Source: Streptomyces galbus
Lineage (GTDB): Bacteria > Actinomycetota > Actinomycetes > Streptomycetales > Streptomycetaceae
Assembly: GCF_005280195.1 (NCBI RefSeq)
Contig: NZ_SZPR01000017.1
Location: forward strand, 1-64,000
DNA length: 64,000 nucleotides
Direction: 5' to 3'
Numbering within the stretch: position 1 is the stretch's first letter; each line of letters begins with the position of its first letter. Below, piece after piece: positions 52,684 to 60,296 of this stretch. The notes under the pieces were generated by a model. That model made no database searches. It saw only the letters and a list, made by a program, of their open reading frames with translations, and was not told where the DNA came from. Position numbers and translations under genes: made by a program.

Positions 52684-53712
52684 ATGCGCGTAGGAAGTTT
52701 CGTGTTGGCGGCCCAGTTCCCGGGTCAGGGGCAGGGGGAGGCCCTGCACCGGGCGGTCCGCTCGGCCGAGGTGGCCGAGGAGGCGGGGCTGGAGTCGGTG
52801 TGGCTGGCCGAGCACCACTTCGTGCCGTACGGCACGTGCCCGTCCGCCGTCACCCTGGCCGCGCTGCTGCTGGGCCGCACCCGGCGCATCCGGGTCGGCA
52901 CCGCGGTCAGCGTGCTGTCCACCGCCCACCCGGTGGCGCTCGGCGAGCAGGCCGCGCTGCTGCACCTGACGAGCGGCGGCCGCTTCTCGCTCGGCGTGGG
53001 GCGCGGCGGGCCCTGGGTGGACCTGGAGGTGTTCGGCAGCGGTCTCGCGGCGTACGAGTCCGGGTTCCCGGAATCACTCGATCTGCTGGTGCGCTGGCTG
53101 CGCGAGGCCCGGGTCGGGGCGGACGGCGAGCGGTTCCGCTTCCGCGAGGTGCCCGTGGTGCCCCGGCCGTCGGAGGCGCTGACCGACACCGCGGGGCCGG
53201 AGGTGGTCGTGGCGTGCACCTCGCCGGCGAGTGTGCGGCTGGCGGCCGAGCGGGGGCTGCCGATGCTGCTCGGGATGCACGTCGGGGACGAGGAGAAGGC
53301 CGAGATGGTCGCCCTGTGGCGGCAGCACGCGCGCGCGGCCGGACGGTCCGCGGACGAGATCCGCGGCGCGGCCCACGTGTCGGCGGGCGTCTGCCAGATC
53401 GCGGACCGGCGCACGGACGCCGTGGAGACGCTCGTGAAGGCGATGCCGGGCTGGCTGCGGCAGGGGCTCGACGCGCACGTCACGGTGGACGGCCGCTCCC
53501 GCCGGATGCGGGACCCGGTGGCCTACACCGAACTCCTCTGCGGGCTGCACCCGGTGGGTACGCCCGAGGTGTGCGCGGACCGGCTCGCCGCGACCTGCGA
53601 GCGCACCGGCATCTCCCGCTTCGCCCTGCTCGTGGAGGGCTCCGGCGACCTGGCGGCGACGGAGGAGAACGTGCGGCGGCTGGGCGCCGAGGTGCTGCCC
53701 CGGCTGGGGTGA
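52684..53712 (+). CDS. LLM-class flavin-dependent oxidoreductase
   Basis: The 342-residue luciferase-like monooxygenase opens with MRVGSFVLAAQFPGQGQGEALHRAVRSAEVAEEAGLESVWLAEHHFVPYG; the EHHF motif is typical. RIRVGTAVSVLSTAHPVALGEQAALLHLTSGGRFSLGVGRGG is the core barrel and VGTPEVCADRLAATCERTGI the C terminus. It probably uses reduced FMN or F420; the substrate is unknown. CAGGAAAG lies before the ATG. Confidence 0.9.
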   Translation: MRVGSFVLAAQFPGQGQGEALHRAVRSAEVAEEAGLESVWLAEHHFVPYGTCPSAVTLAALLLGRTRRIRVGTAVSVLSTAHPVALGEQAALLHLTSGGRFSLGVGRGGPWVDLEVFGSGLAAYESGFPESLDLLVRWLREARVGADGERFRFREVPVVPRPSEALTDTAGPEVVVACTSPASVRLAAERGLPMLLGMHVGDEEKAEMVALWRQHARAAGRSADEIRGAAHVSAGVCQIADRRTDAVETLVKAMPGWLRQGLDAHVTVDGRSRRMRDPVAYTELLCGLHPVGTPEVCADRLAATCERTGISRFALLVEGSGDLAATEENVRRLGAEVLPRLG

Positions 53713-53731
53713 ACTCCCCCGCGCCGAGGGA

Positions 53732-53781
53732 CGCTTGCCGCTCCCGTACTGGCGGCACCCCCCGGGCGGGGGCGGCAAGCG
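53732..53781. terminator. Imperfect terminator between converging genes
   Basis: CGCTTGCCGC (53732-53741) can pair with GCGGCAAGCG (53772-53781) around a 30-base GC-rich loop that itself can fold. It lies between the oxidoreductase and the minus-strand gene ending at 53793. Confidence 0.5.
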
Positions 53782-53792
53782 ACGGGTCCGCG

Positions 53793-54185
53793 TCAGCAGT
53801 CCCGGAGTTCCGGGGACTGGTTCAGCAACTGGCTGCGCACCGAGGTGAAGCGGGTGAGCGTCTCGTCGACCGAGGGGTCCAGCGGGAACACCGCCACCCG
53901 GTGGCAGTTCTGGAAGGCCAGCCGTACACCGAAGTGCCGCTGCAGGGCGCCGCGTATCGCGTCACTCGCGAGCGCTCGCAGCAGCTGACCGCGTGCCTGC
54001 TCGTCCGGCGGGGGCGTCTGGTTGTCGGCGAACGGACCGCCGTCGACCTTCAGCTGGGCCACCAGGGAGCTGACCATCTCCCATGCGTAGGGCAGGGAGG
54101 TCCGGACGCAGTCGACGAAGGCTGCGTCGTCGACCTCGCCTCGCTCGGCCTGTTCGAGTAGGGCCGGTGAGACGTCGAGCGACAT
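53793..54185 (-). CDS. Conserved hypothetical protein
   Basis: The 130-residue soluble helical protein starts MSLDVSPALLEQAERGEVDDAAFVDCVRTSLPYAWEMVSSLVAQL and ends SVRSQLLNQSPELRDC. No membrane segment and no motif I recognise. The ATG at 54185 has GAGGAGAA 4 bases upstream, a strong ribosome site. It is divergent from nucS. Acidic surface and lack of enzyme motifs would fit a small regulatory or adaptor protein, but that is a guess. Confidence 0.78.
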   Translation of the reverse strand: MSLDVSPALLEQAERGEVDDAAFVDCVRTSLPYAWEMVSSLVAQLKVDGGPFADNQTPPPDEQARGQLLRALASDAIRGALQRHFGVRLAFQNCHRVAVFPLDPSVDETLTRFTSVRSQLLNQSPELRDC

Positions 54186-54515
54186 GGGTTCTCCTCTCGC
54201 ACCCCGGAAGAACAGGGGTTGCCGGACAGGGAAAGGGAGACCGCCACACAGACAACACGCGCACGCTGAGTACACGCATCGCGACCTCCCGTTCCCACCG
54301 TAGGCAACTGCCGGGAGCGGCACCAGGAGAATGCGAACAAAGGGAACCCCAGGTAGGCACACAATCGGCCACACCCGAAACGTCCGTGTACAGGGAGGAA
54401 AGGGAGTGATCGGCGGGACGGGCGGGGACGCGTTCCGGCGACGGGGGTGACGGGGCATGCGGGGCGGCGGAGGCGAATCGCGCGCCGCCCGGGGTGTCGA
54501 GTAGCGTTGCCGACC
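54186..54515. other. Divergent intergenic region upstream of nucS
   Basis: The gap holds both promoters. On the plus strand TAGCGT (54502-54507) lies 8 bases before nucS. On the minus strand TACGGT (+ complement near 54301) may be the -10 of the hypothetical gene. A short minus-strand frame with ATG at 54279 and GGGAGG before it overlaps that gene in another frame. A small hairpin ACCCC/GGGGT lies near 54201-54217. Nothing else is seen. Confidence 0.4.
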
Positions 54516-55187
54516 ATGCGTCTCGTCATCGCCCGGTGCTCCGTCGACTACGCGGGTCGGCTCACCGCCCACCTCCCCACCGCGCCCCGCCTGATCCTGG
54601 TCAAGGCGGACGGCAGCGTCTCGATCCACGCGGACGACCGCGCCTACAAGCCCCTGAACTGGATGTCGCCGCCCTGCACGCTGAAGGAGGGCACCGGCGA
54701 CGACGAGGGCGTGTGGACGGTCGTCAACAAGGCCGGCGAGAAGCTGATCATCACGATGGAGGAGGTCCTCCACGACTCCTCGCACGAACTGGGCGTCGAC
54801 CCGGGCCTGATCAAGGACGGCGTGGAAGCGCACCTCCAGGAGCTGCTCGCCGACCGCATCGACACCCTCGGCGAGGGCTACACGCTGATCCGCCGCGAGT
54901 ACATGACGGCGATCGGCCCGGTCGACATCCTGTGCCGGGACGACGAGGGCCGCACGGTGGCCGTGGAGATCAAGCGGCGCGGCGAGATCGACGGCGTGGA
55001 GCAACTCACGCGCTACCTCGAGCTGTTGAACCGCGACCCGCACCTCGCGCCGGTGCGCGGCATCTTCGCGGCCCAGGAGATCAAGCCCCAGGCCCGCGTC
55101 CTCGCCACGGACCGCGGCATCGGCTGCCACGTCCTGGACTACAACGCCCTCCGCGGCATCGAGGACGACAAACTGCGGCTGTTCTGA
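54516..55187 (+). CDS. nucS: Endonuclease NucS (EndoMS), mismatch repair
   Basis: The 223-residue RecB-like nuclease starts MRLVIARCSVDYAGRLTAHLPTAPRLILVKADGSVSIHADDRAYKPLNWMSPPC. EEVLHDSSHELGVDPGLIKDGVEAHLQELLADRIDTLGEG leads to the catalytic core: GPVDILCRDDEGRTVAVEIKRRGEIDGVEQLTRYLE (D...E-x-K). The terminal DDKLRLF resembles a beta-clamp binding peptide. NucS cuts both strands at mismatches and replaces MutS/MutL in actinobacteria. A TAGCGT -10 element 8 bases before the ATG suggests a very short or absent leader. Confidence 0.95.
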   Translation: MRLVIARCSVDYAGRLTAHLPTAPRLILVKADGSVSIHADDRAYKPLNWMSPPCTLKEGTGDDEGVWTVVNKAGEKLIITMEEVLHDSSHELGVDPGLIKDGVEAHLQELLADRIDTLGEGYTLIRREYMTAIGPVDILCRDDEGRTVAVEIKRRGEIDGVEQLTRYLELLNRDPHLAPVRGIFAAQEIKPQARVLATDRGIGCHVLDYNALRGIEDDKLRLF

Positions 55188-55450
55188 CCGGACACGCGGC
55201 GCGCCCCCTGACGGCCCGTCCAGCGGACCGCCCGGTTCCCGGCGGCCGCTGTGCCGACCCACCGTGTCCGCGGCTCACCCTGTCGCCGAGACTGCGCTCC
55301 GCCACGGTGACGGTGCCCGGCGGGTGCCGAACGGGCCCGGGGCCGTGGTGCGCCGCCGCGGGGCGGGCGGCGCCGACGGCCGGGCGAGGCTCGCGGGCCT
55401 CGCGGCCGGCCCCCGCGGCCGGCCCTCCGCGTGGCGGCCCGAGACACCCC
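55188..55450. other. Intergenic region with no recognised feature
   Basis: A 263-base stretch of very high GC between the converging nucS and the NTPase gene. It contains repeated CGCGGCCGGC-type segments (around 55410-55434) that can fold in several ways and probably terminate transcription, but I see no single clear hairpin. Confidence 0.4.
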
Positions 55451-58015
55451 CTAGATCACCGGCTCGCCGGACCCTGACGAGCCCGCCGGGCTAGGTGTCC
55501 CGGCGCCGTCCTCGGGCGCGCTGCCCGAGGAACCCGAGGAAGCGGTCGGCACCGAGGTGACCGCGCCGCCCGCCGTCGCCGAGGTGTTGCTCGTCGGGCT
55601 CCCGGTCGGCGTGCCCGAGTCGGACGGGGTGTTCGTCGGAGGTGTCGACGAGCCGCTCGGGGTGCCGGTCGGGGTGGACGGGGACGAGGTCGACGGATGT
55701 CCGGACGGCGGCCGGGACGTGCTGTGGGACGCGGACGGGGTCGGGGTGTCATGGGTGCCCGAGGGGCTGTTCGTCCCCGGTGTCGGCTCCGTCGTTCCCG
55801 TCGGGGTCGGGTCGTCCGACGTGCCGAGGGTGCCGTCGGGGCCCGGGTCCGTGGGGCGGCTCGTGGCGAGGCCCGTGTCGCCGGTCCCCGTGTCGTCGCC
55901 GGGGGTGTCCGTGCCCGGGTTGCCGTCGTCGAGGCCGGTCGTGGCCGACGGGTTGACGCCGACGCGGTCGGAGGGGTGGTGGGCGTCGTTGTCGGAGGTC
56001 GCGCCGAGCGTGACGACCGTACCGAGGACGGCGACGAGCAGCGCGCCCGCGCCCGCCGCGACGAGGTTGCGCTTGGCGAGGCCCCGCAGGCCCCCGCGGC
56101 GGTGCGCGGCGGGCGTCGGGGCGGTGCCGGACTGACGGTGGGTGACCAGGGTGGGCGCGGCCAGGGCGGGGAACGCGGCGGGCACGCCTCGGGGCGGGGT
56201 GACCGGCTGCTCGGGAAGGGTGTCGGAGGCGTCCGGCGCCAGCAGCGACGCGACGCCGGGCACGTCGCCCGAGCGGTCGGCGACCAGGGCGAGGGCACGG
56301 CGCCCGGCGACGGTGCCGCGCTTGTCGGCGAGGGCGCCGCGCAGCCCGATGGAGGACTCCAACTCGGCGCGCGCCCGGTCCAGTTGCCCCTCGCACAGGG
56401 CGAGGACACCGAGTTCGTGGTGGAAGTAGGCCTGGTCGGCGACCGCACCGGACAGGCGGGCGGCCTCGGCGCCGGAGCGCAGCGCCTTCTCCCAGGCGCT
56501 CCAGTTGAGTCCGGCGGCGAACGCCGGTGCCGCGGTGCGGGCCAGCTCCACGGGCACGCACGTCTCGTCCTCGGCGGGCCCGGTCGCGGCCGGTGCGGTG
56601 GCGGCCAGCGCGGCGAGCACGGCGTCGGCCTCCGCGCACACCCGGTCGGGCGTGACCGAGGGGTGCCCGGCCCACCAGGCGTAGTGCCGGGCGGCGCTGT
56701 GCGCGGTCTCGGTGCCGTCGTCGGCGTACCCGGCGGCCTCGAGCTGGGTCAGGACGCCGGCGGCGAGCCGGTAGCGGGTGCCGACCGGGGAGACGAGCCC
56801 GCAGGCGGCGAGTTCGCCGAGGGCGGCGTCGGCGTGGGTGTCGCCGACGAGCGCGGGCAGGTGCGCCTGGTGCGGGACCTCCCCACCGAGGGCGACGGCG
56901 AAGCGGAGGGTGGCGCGGGCGGAGGCGCTGAGCCGGGAGGCGAGCAGCGGGGCGGGCGCGGCGGCCTCGCCGAGGGAGGGCAGCGGTATCTCCTCGCCGG
57001 CCCCGTCGCCGGACAGGTCCGGCAGTCCCGGGCCGGCGCTCTCGCCGGCCTCCGCGGCGAGCGGCCGGGCGTCCTCGAAGACGCCGTACTCGTCGACCGC
57101 CTCGGCGCTGGCGCGCAGCAGGTCGCGCTGGCGCAGCAGGGCACCGGCCTGGACGAAGCGCAGCGGCAGGCCCTCGGACTCGAACCAGAGGTCGCCGGCC
57201 CAGTTGGCCTCCTCCTCGGTGAGGGCGCGGCCGACGGACCGCTCGATGAGGTCGACGCCGCCGGACCGGTCGAGGCCGGGCAGGACGACCTCCTCCACGT
57301 CGGAGTCGGCGGTGGGCGCGGGCGTGTCCGGGGACGCGCCGAAGAGGAAGGCGCACTCGGGGGTGGCGTCGAGGAGGTCGTCGAGCGCCGCGCCGCCGAA
57401 GTCGAGGTCGTCGACGACCACGACGGCCCCGACGTCCCGCACCGAGGCGAGCAGTTCGTCCGGGTCGGGGCGGTACTCGGGTGCGTCGTACACCGCGTGG
57501 AAGAGGTCGTGGAGCAGGTCGGCCGCGGTGCGGCGGAACCCGCTGAGGCGGACCACGCCGTCGGGGGCGAGGTCGGCGCAGTCCTCGGCGAGGAGGTCGA
57601 GCATCCGGGTGCGGCCGGAGCCGGCCGGGCCGACGAGCCGCACGGAGCGGCCGCGGGCGAGCAGCCGGACGAGCTGTTCGCGTTCGTCCTGGCGGCCCAG
57701 CAGGGGCGGCGCGGGCCGGTCGGGTCCGGCGGGCGCGGGCGGCCGGGCGGCGCGGTCGGCCTCGGCGCGGGCCGCGGGGGTGCGGCGCGCGGGCCGCCCG
57801 GGGAGTTCGGTGGGCGGGCGGAGCTCGATCTCGCTGCCGTCGACGGGGTTGACGGTGACGAGGTGCTCGCCGGCCACGAGGCGCACCACGCGGGCCGGCG
57901 AGGCCGCGTGCTGGCCGAAGTCGGGGGTCAGGGGGTCCCTGGACGGGCGTGGGCGCGGCGCGCGGTCCTCGGCGTCCCGGCCGTACTCCTCGGGTCCCCG
58001 GCGGGTCGGGTCCAT
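55451..58015 (-). CDS. Membrane-anchored NTPase (STAND-like) with external Ser/Thr/Pro tail
   Basis: The 854-residue protein has three parts. A charged N terminus leads to a nucleotide-binding domain with Walker A LVGPAGSGRTRMLDLL near residue 131 and Walker B AVVVVDDLDFGG, then helical/TPR-like repeats (AYFHHELGVLALCEGQLDRARAELESSIGLRG). A single membrane segment LVAAGAGALLVAVLGTVVTLG precedes ~180 residues of Ser/Thr/Pro/Gly repeats (TPTGTTEPTPGTNSPSG). With that topology the ATPase is cytoplasmic and the tail lies outside in the wall. The ATG at 58015 has GGGGGG upstream. It may be a signalling or surface-display protein; I know no specific function. Confidence 0.82.
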   Translation of the reverse strand: MDPTRRGPEEYGRDAEDRAPRPRPSRDPLTPDFGQHAASPARVVRLVAGEHLVTVNPVDGSEIELRPPTELPGRPARRTPAARAEADRAARPPAPAGPDRPAPPLLGRQDEREQLVRLLARGRSVRLVGPAGSGRTRMLDLLAEDCADLAPDGVVRLSGFRRTAADLLHDLFHAVYDAPEYRPDPDELLASVRDVGAVVVVDDLDFGGAALDDLLDATPECAFLFGASPDTPAPTADSDVEEVVLPGLDRSGGVDLIERSVGRALTEEEANWAGDLWFESEGLPLRFVQAGALLRQRDLLRASAEAVDEYGVFEDARPLAAEAGESAGPGLPDLSGDGAGEEIPLPSLGEAAAPAPLLASRLSASARATLRFAVALGGEVPHQAHLPALVGDTHADAALGELAACGLVSPVGTRYRLAAGVLTQLEAAGYADDGTETAHSAARHYAWWAGHPSVTPDRVCAEADAVLAALAATAPAATGPAEDETCVPVELARTAAPAFAAGLNWSAWEKALRSGAEAARLSGAVADQAYFHHELGVLALCEGQLDRARAELESSIGLRGALADKRGTVAGRRALALVADRSGDVPGVASLLAPDASDTLPEQPVTPPRGVPAAFPALAAPTLVTHRQSGTAPTPAAHRRGGLRGLAKRNLVAAGAGALLVAVLGTVVTLGATSDNDAHHPSDRVGVNPSATTGLDDGNPGTDTPGDDTGTGDTGLATSRPTDPGPDGTLGTSDDPTPTGTTEPTPGTNSPSGTHDTPTPSASHSTSRPPSGHPSTSSPSTPTGTPSGSSTPPTNTPSDSGTPTGSPTSNTSATAGGAVTSVPTASSGSSGSAPEDGAGTPSPAGSSGSGEPVI

Positions 58016-58308
58016 AGGCTCAAGCCCCCCAAAAGCGTCGTGTGGCGGTAGCCCCTCCCGGCCTTGCTGCACACTGCGCTGTCGCTTCTGGTCCGGTGCC
58101 CGCTCGAGGGTTGCGGGCGGCGGGCAGACGAACCGTAAACCTTGGCCCAGTATCTCCGACAGTCCGGGGTGCCGCGCGGTCCGGGACGTCACGGTCCGGT
58201 GAGGATTGCGTGTGTGACGTCGCGGTTCGCCGCGGACCGGGCGGTTCCGGCGTGCGGCGCGGGTGCGCCGGGCGGTCAGGGCGTCCGGGAACGGGTCCGC
58301 CGCTCGGC
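58016..58308. other. Intergenic region upstream of the NTPase gene
   Basis: A 293-base gap upstream of the NTPase gene and downstream of the STAS gene (both minus strand). A segment around 58131-58150 (CGTAAACCTTGGCCCAGTAT) is AT-richer and may be the NTPase promoter. No terminator or operator is evident. Confidence 0.35.
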
Positions 58309-58632
58309 TCAGACGTGGGGCAGCGACTCCGCCGCGAGGCCGCCCTCGATGGCGAGGATGCGGTGCAGCCGGGTGGCCACCAGCAGGCGCTGCATCTGCG
58401 GCGGCACCCCGCGCAGCACCAGGCGCCGGCCGCAGCGGCCGGCCCGCCGGTGGGCGCCCATGATCACACCGAGGCCGGTGGCGTCCCAGGAGTCCAGCTC
58501 GGACAGGTCGAGCACCAGGTCGCCGACGCCGTCGTCGACCGCCGTGTGCAAGGCCGTACGGGCGTCCGCCGCGCTGCGGACGTCGAGGCGGCCCCCGACG
58601 ACCAGCTCGACGTGGTCGCCCCTGATGTGCAT
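58309..58632 (-). CDS. STAS-domain protein (anti-sigma factor antagonist type)
   Basis: The 107-residue protein starts MHIRGDHVELVVGGRLDVRSAADARTALHTAVDDGVGDLVLDLSELDSWDATGLGVIMGAHRRAGR, the SpoIIAA/BldG fold. In regulated antagonists the loop reads DSSG or DSTG and a Ser is phosphorylated; here it is DATG, with only Thr left. It may be a constitutive or differently regulated antagonist. AGGGGAG lies 6 bases before the ATG at 58632. No anti-sigma kinase gene is adjacent. Confidence 0.88.
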   Translation of the reverse strand: MHIRGDHVELVVGGRLDVRSAADARTALHTAVDDGVGDLVLDLSELDSWDATGLGVIMGAHRRAGRCGRRLVLRGVPPQMQRLLVATRLHRILAIEGGLAAESLPHV

Positions 58633-59024
58633 ATGCGCTCCCCTAAGCGTGCGTCTCGTGCTCCGCGGTGTGGTGGTCCGGTGTTGCAACCTCTGACTGC
58701 GGCAAACGGCCGGAGGTTGCCGTCTGTGAGCGAACCGATACCGAATTCACTCGCAGGGGTGAGGCCATGGGGACGCAAGTGTTTCCCGTGCCGGGAGAAG
58801 CCCTGCCCCCTCACGCGCCCGCTGTCACCGGAGTCAGCCGTCCGGCGCAGCGGACCGGTCCGGCCCGTACGTCCCCTCGGCGGGACCCTAGCGGGCCGGA
58901 GGCGCTGTGTGACGGGTTAGTAACGCGCGTCACGTCTCATCTGACGGACATCACACCGCGGGCGTGTCAGAGGTCGCCACGTACGGCGTAGTTGGGCGGC
59001 TTTGACCCGAACTACTCTGGCCCC
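58633..59024. other. Intergenic region between STAS and adenosyltransferase genes
   Basis: A 392-base gap. It holds both divergent promoters. GGAGGTTGCCG and its partner CAACCTC near 58690-58724 form an inverted repeat (GCAACCTCTGAC...GGAGGTTGC) upstream of the STAS gene. A small frame at 58668-58991 lacks a ribosome site and codon bias, and I do not call it. TACTCT at 59013-59018 is the likely -10 box of the adenosyltransferase gene. Confidence 0.4.
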
Positions 59025-59597
59025 ATGGTCAATCTGACGCGTATCTACACCCGGACCGGCGACCGGGGCACCACCGCCCTGGGGGACATGAGCCGGGTAC
59101 CGAAGACCGATCTGCGCATCGCCGCGTACGCCGACGCGAACGAGGCGAACGCGGTCATCGGCACGGCGATCGCCCTCGGCGGGCTCGGCGAGGAGGTCGT
59201 GGCGGTCCTCACCCGGGTGCAGAACGACCTGTTCGACGTGGGCGCGGACCTGTCGACGCCGGTGGTGGAGAACCCCGAGTACCCGCCGCTGCGGGTGGAG
59301 CAGTTCTACGTCGACCGGCTGGAGGCGGACTGCGACCGCTTCAACGCCGAGCTGGAGAAGCTGCGCTCGTTCATCCTGCCCGGCGGCACGCCCGGCGCGG
59401 CCCTGCTGCACCAGGCGTGCACGGTGGTGCGCCGGGCCGAGCGCTCGACGTGGGCGGCCCTGGAAGCGCACGGCGAGGCGATGAACCCGCTGACCGCGAC
59501 CTACCTCAACCGGCTGTCGGACCTGCTGTTCATCCTGGCCCGTACGGCGAACAAGGAGACCGGTGACGTGCTGTGGGTGCCGGGCGGCGAGCGCTAG
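59025..59597 (+). CDS. Cob(I)alamin adenosyltransferase, PduO type
   Basis: The 190-residue enzyme adenosylates cob(I)alamin with ATP to make coenzyme B12. VNLTRIYTRTGDRGTTALGD is the ATP-binding N terminus; FILPGGTPGAALLHQACTVVRRAERSTWAA and LNRLSDLLFILAR are the conserved helices with the catalytic Arg/Glu. It supplies the cofactor for mutases such as IcmA in this window. TACTCT ends 6 bases before the ATG, suggesting a leaderless message. The stop overlaps the stop of the convergent gene (CTAG). Confidence 0.94.
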   Translation: MVNLTRIYTRTGDRGTTALGDMSRVPKTDLRIAAYADANEANAVIGTAIALGGLGEEVVAVLTRVQNDLFDVGADLSTPVVENPEYPPLRVEQFYVDRLEADCDRFNAELEKLRSFILPGGTPGAALLHQACTVVRRAERSTWAALEAHGEAMNPLTATYLNRLSDLLFILARTANKETGDVLWVPGGER

Positions 59598-60133
59598 CGC
59601 GGACGTTCGCGCTCGGGGAACAGCGTGTAGCCCGCCGCCACGACCAGGTTGATGCCGATGACGACCAGCATCCGGTGCTGCCAGGCGCGCAGGGAGCCGG
59701 TGTCGCCGTCGCCGCCGACGTACCAGGCGGCGGCCTGGAGCAGGGCGAGGGCGACGGCGCAGGCGAGGATCCAGCGGCCCGCGACCTTCCACTCGTGGAC
59801 GGCGCGGGCCCTGCCGTACCGGGGCGGCCGTACGGGCGGCGGGCCGCCCGCGAAGCGGTGGGCGAAGCGGGCGTCGGCCCAGGCGATGGTGGAGTGGCCC
59901 AGCCCGACGGTGAAGCCGATGTAGACCGCGGCCAGCCCGTGGCGCCAGTCCGGTTCGGCGCCATGGCGCAGGTCGACCGCGGTGACGGCGAACAGCACCA
60001 CCTCCAGCAGCGGCTCGCACAGCAGCAGCGCGAGGCCGGTGCGCGGCATCCGCAGCAGGTACCTCACGGCCAGTCCGGCGGCCAGCAGCACCCAGAACGC
60101 CACCTCGCAGGCGACGACCAACCCGACGATCAC
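59594..60133 (-). CDS. Integral membrane protein of unknown function
   Basis: The 179-residue protein has about five membrane segments: IVGLVVACEVAFWVLLAAGLAVRYLL, GLALLLCEPLLEVVLFAVTAVDL, GLAAVYIGFTVGLGHSTIAWADA, WILACAVALALLQAAAWYV and MLVVIGINLVVAAGYTLF. It resembles uncharacterised Streptomyces 2TM/5TM proteins. GTG at 60133 has GGAGGGAG upstream. Its stop overlaps the adenosyltransferase stop. Confidence 0.8.
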   Translation of the reverse strand: MIVGLVVACEVAFWVLLAAGLAVRYLLRMPRTGLALLLCEPLLEVVLFAVTAVDLRHGAEPDWRHGLAAVYIGFTVGLGHSTIAWADARFAHRFAGGPPPVRPPRYGRARAVHEWKVAGRWILACAVALALLQAAAWYVGGDGDTGSLRAWQHRMLVVIGINLVVAAGYTLFPERERPR

Positions 60134-60296
60134 GCTTCGCTCCCTCCGTACGCCCTTCCGGGCGCCCTTCCAGGCTCGCGGCGGGGACGGCCGGGCGCGT
60201 CGTCGCCGATGACGACCCGTCGGTACATCGAAGGATGCAGTGCGGACCCTCCCCGGGCATCAGGCGCCGGGCCCGGTGAGCGTGTTGGATGGGGAC

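Noticed and set aside
55697..58051. Plus-strand 784-codon frame opposite the NTPase gene
   Set aside because: Gly/Arg-rich shadow without start signal; the minus-strand protein has Walker motifs and a membrane helix.
58668..58991. Small plus-strand frame between STAS and adenosyltransferase genes
   Set aside because: No ribosome site and no Streptomyces third-position bias; overlaps likely promoter sequence.
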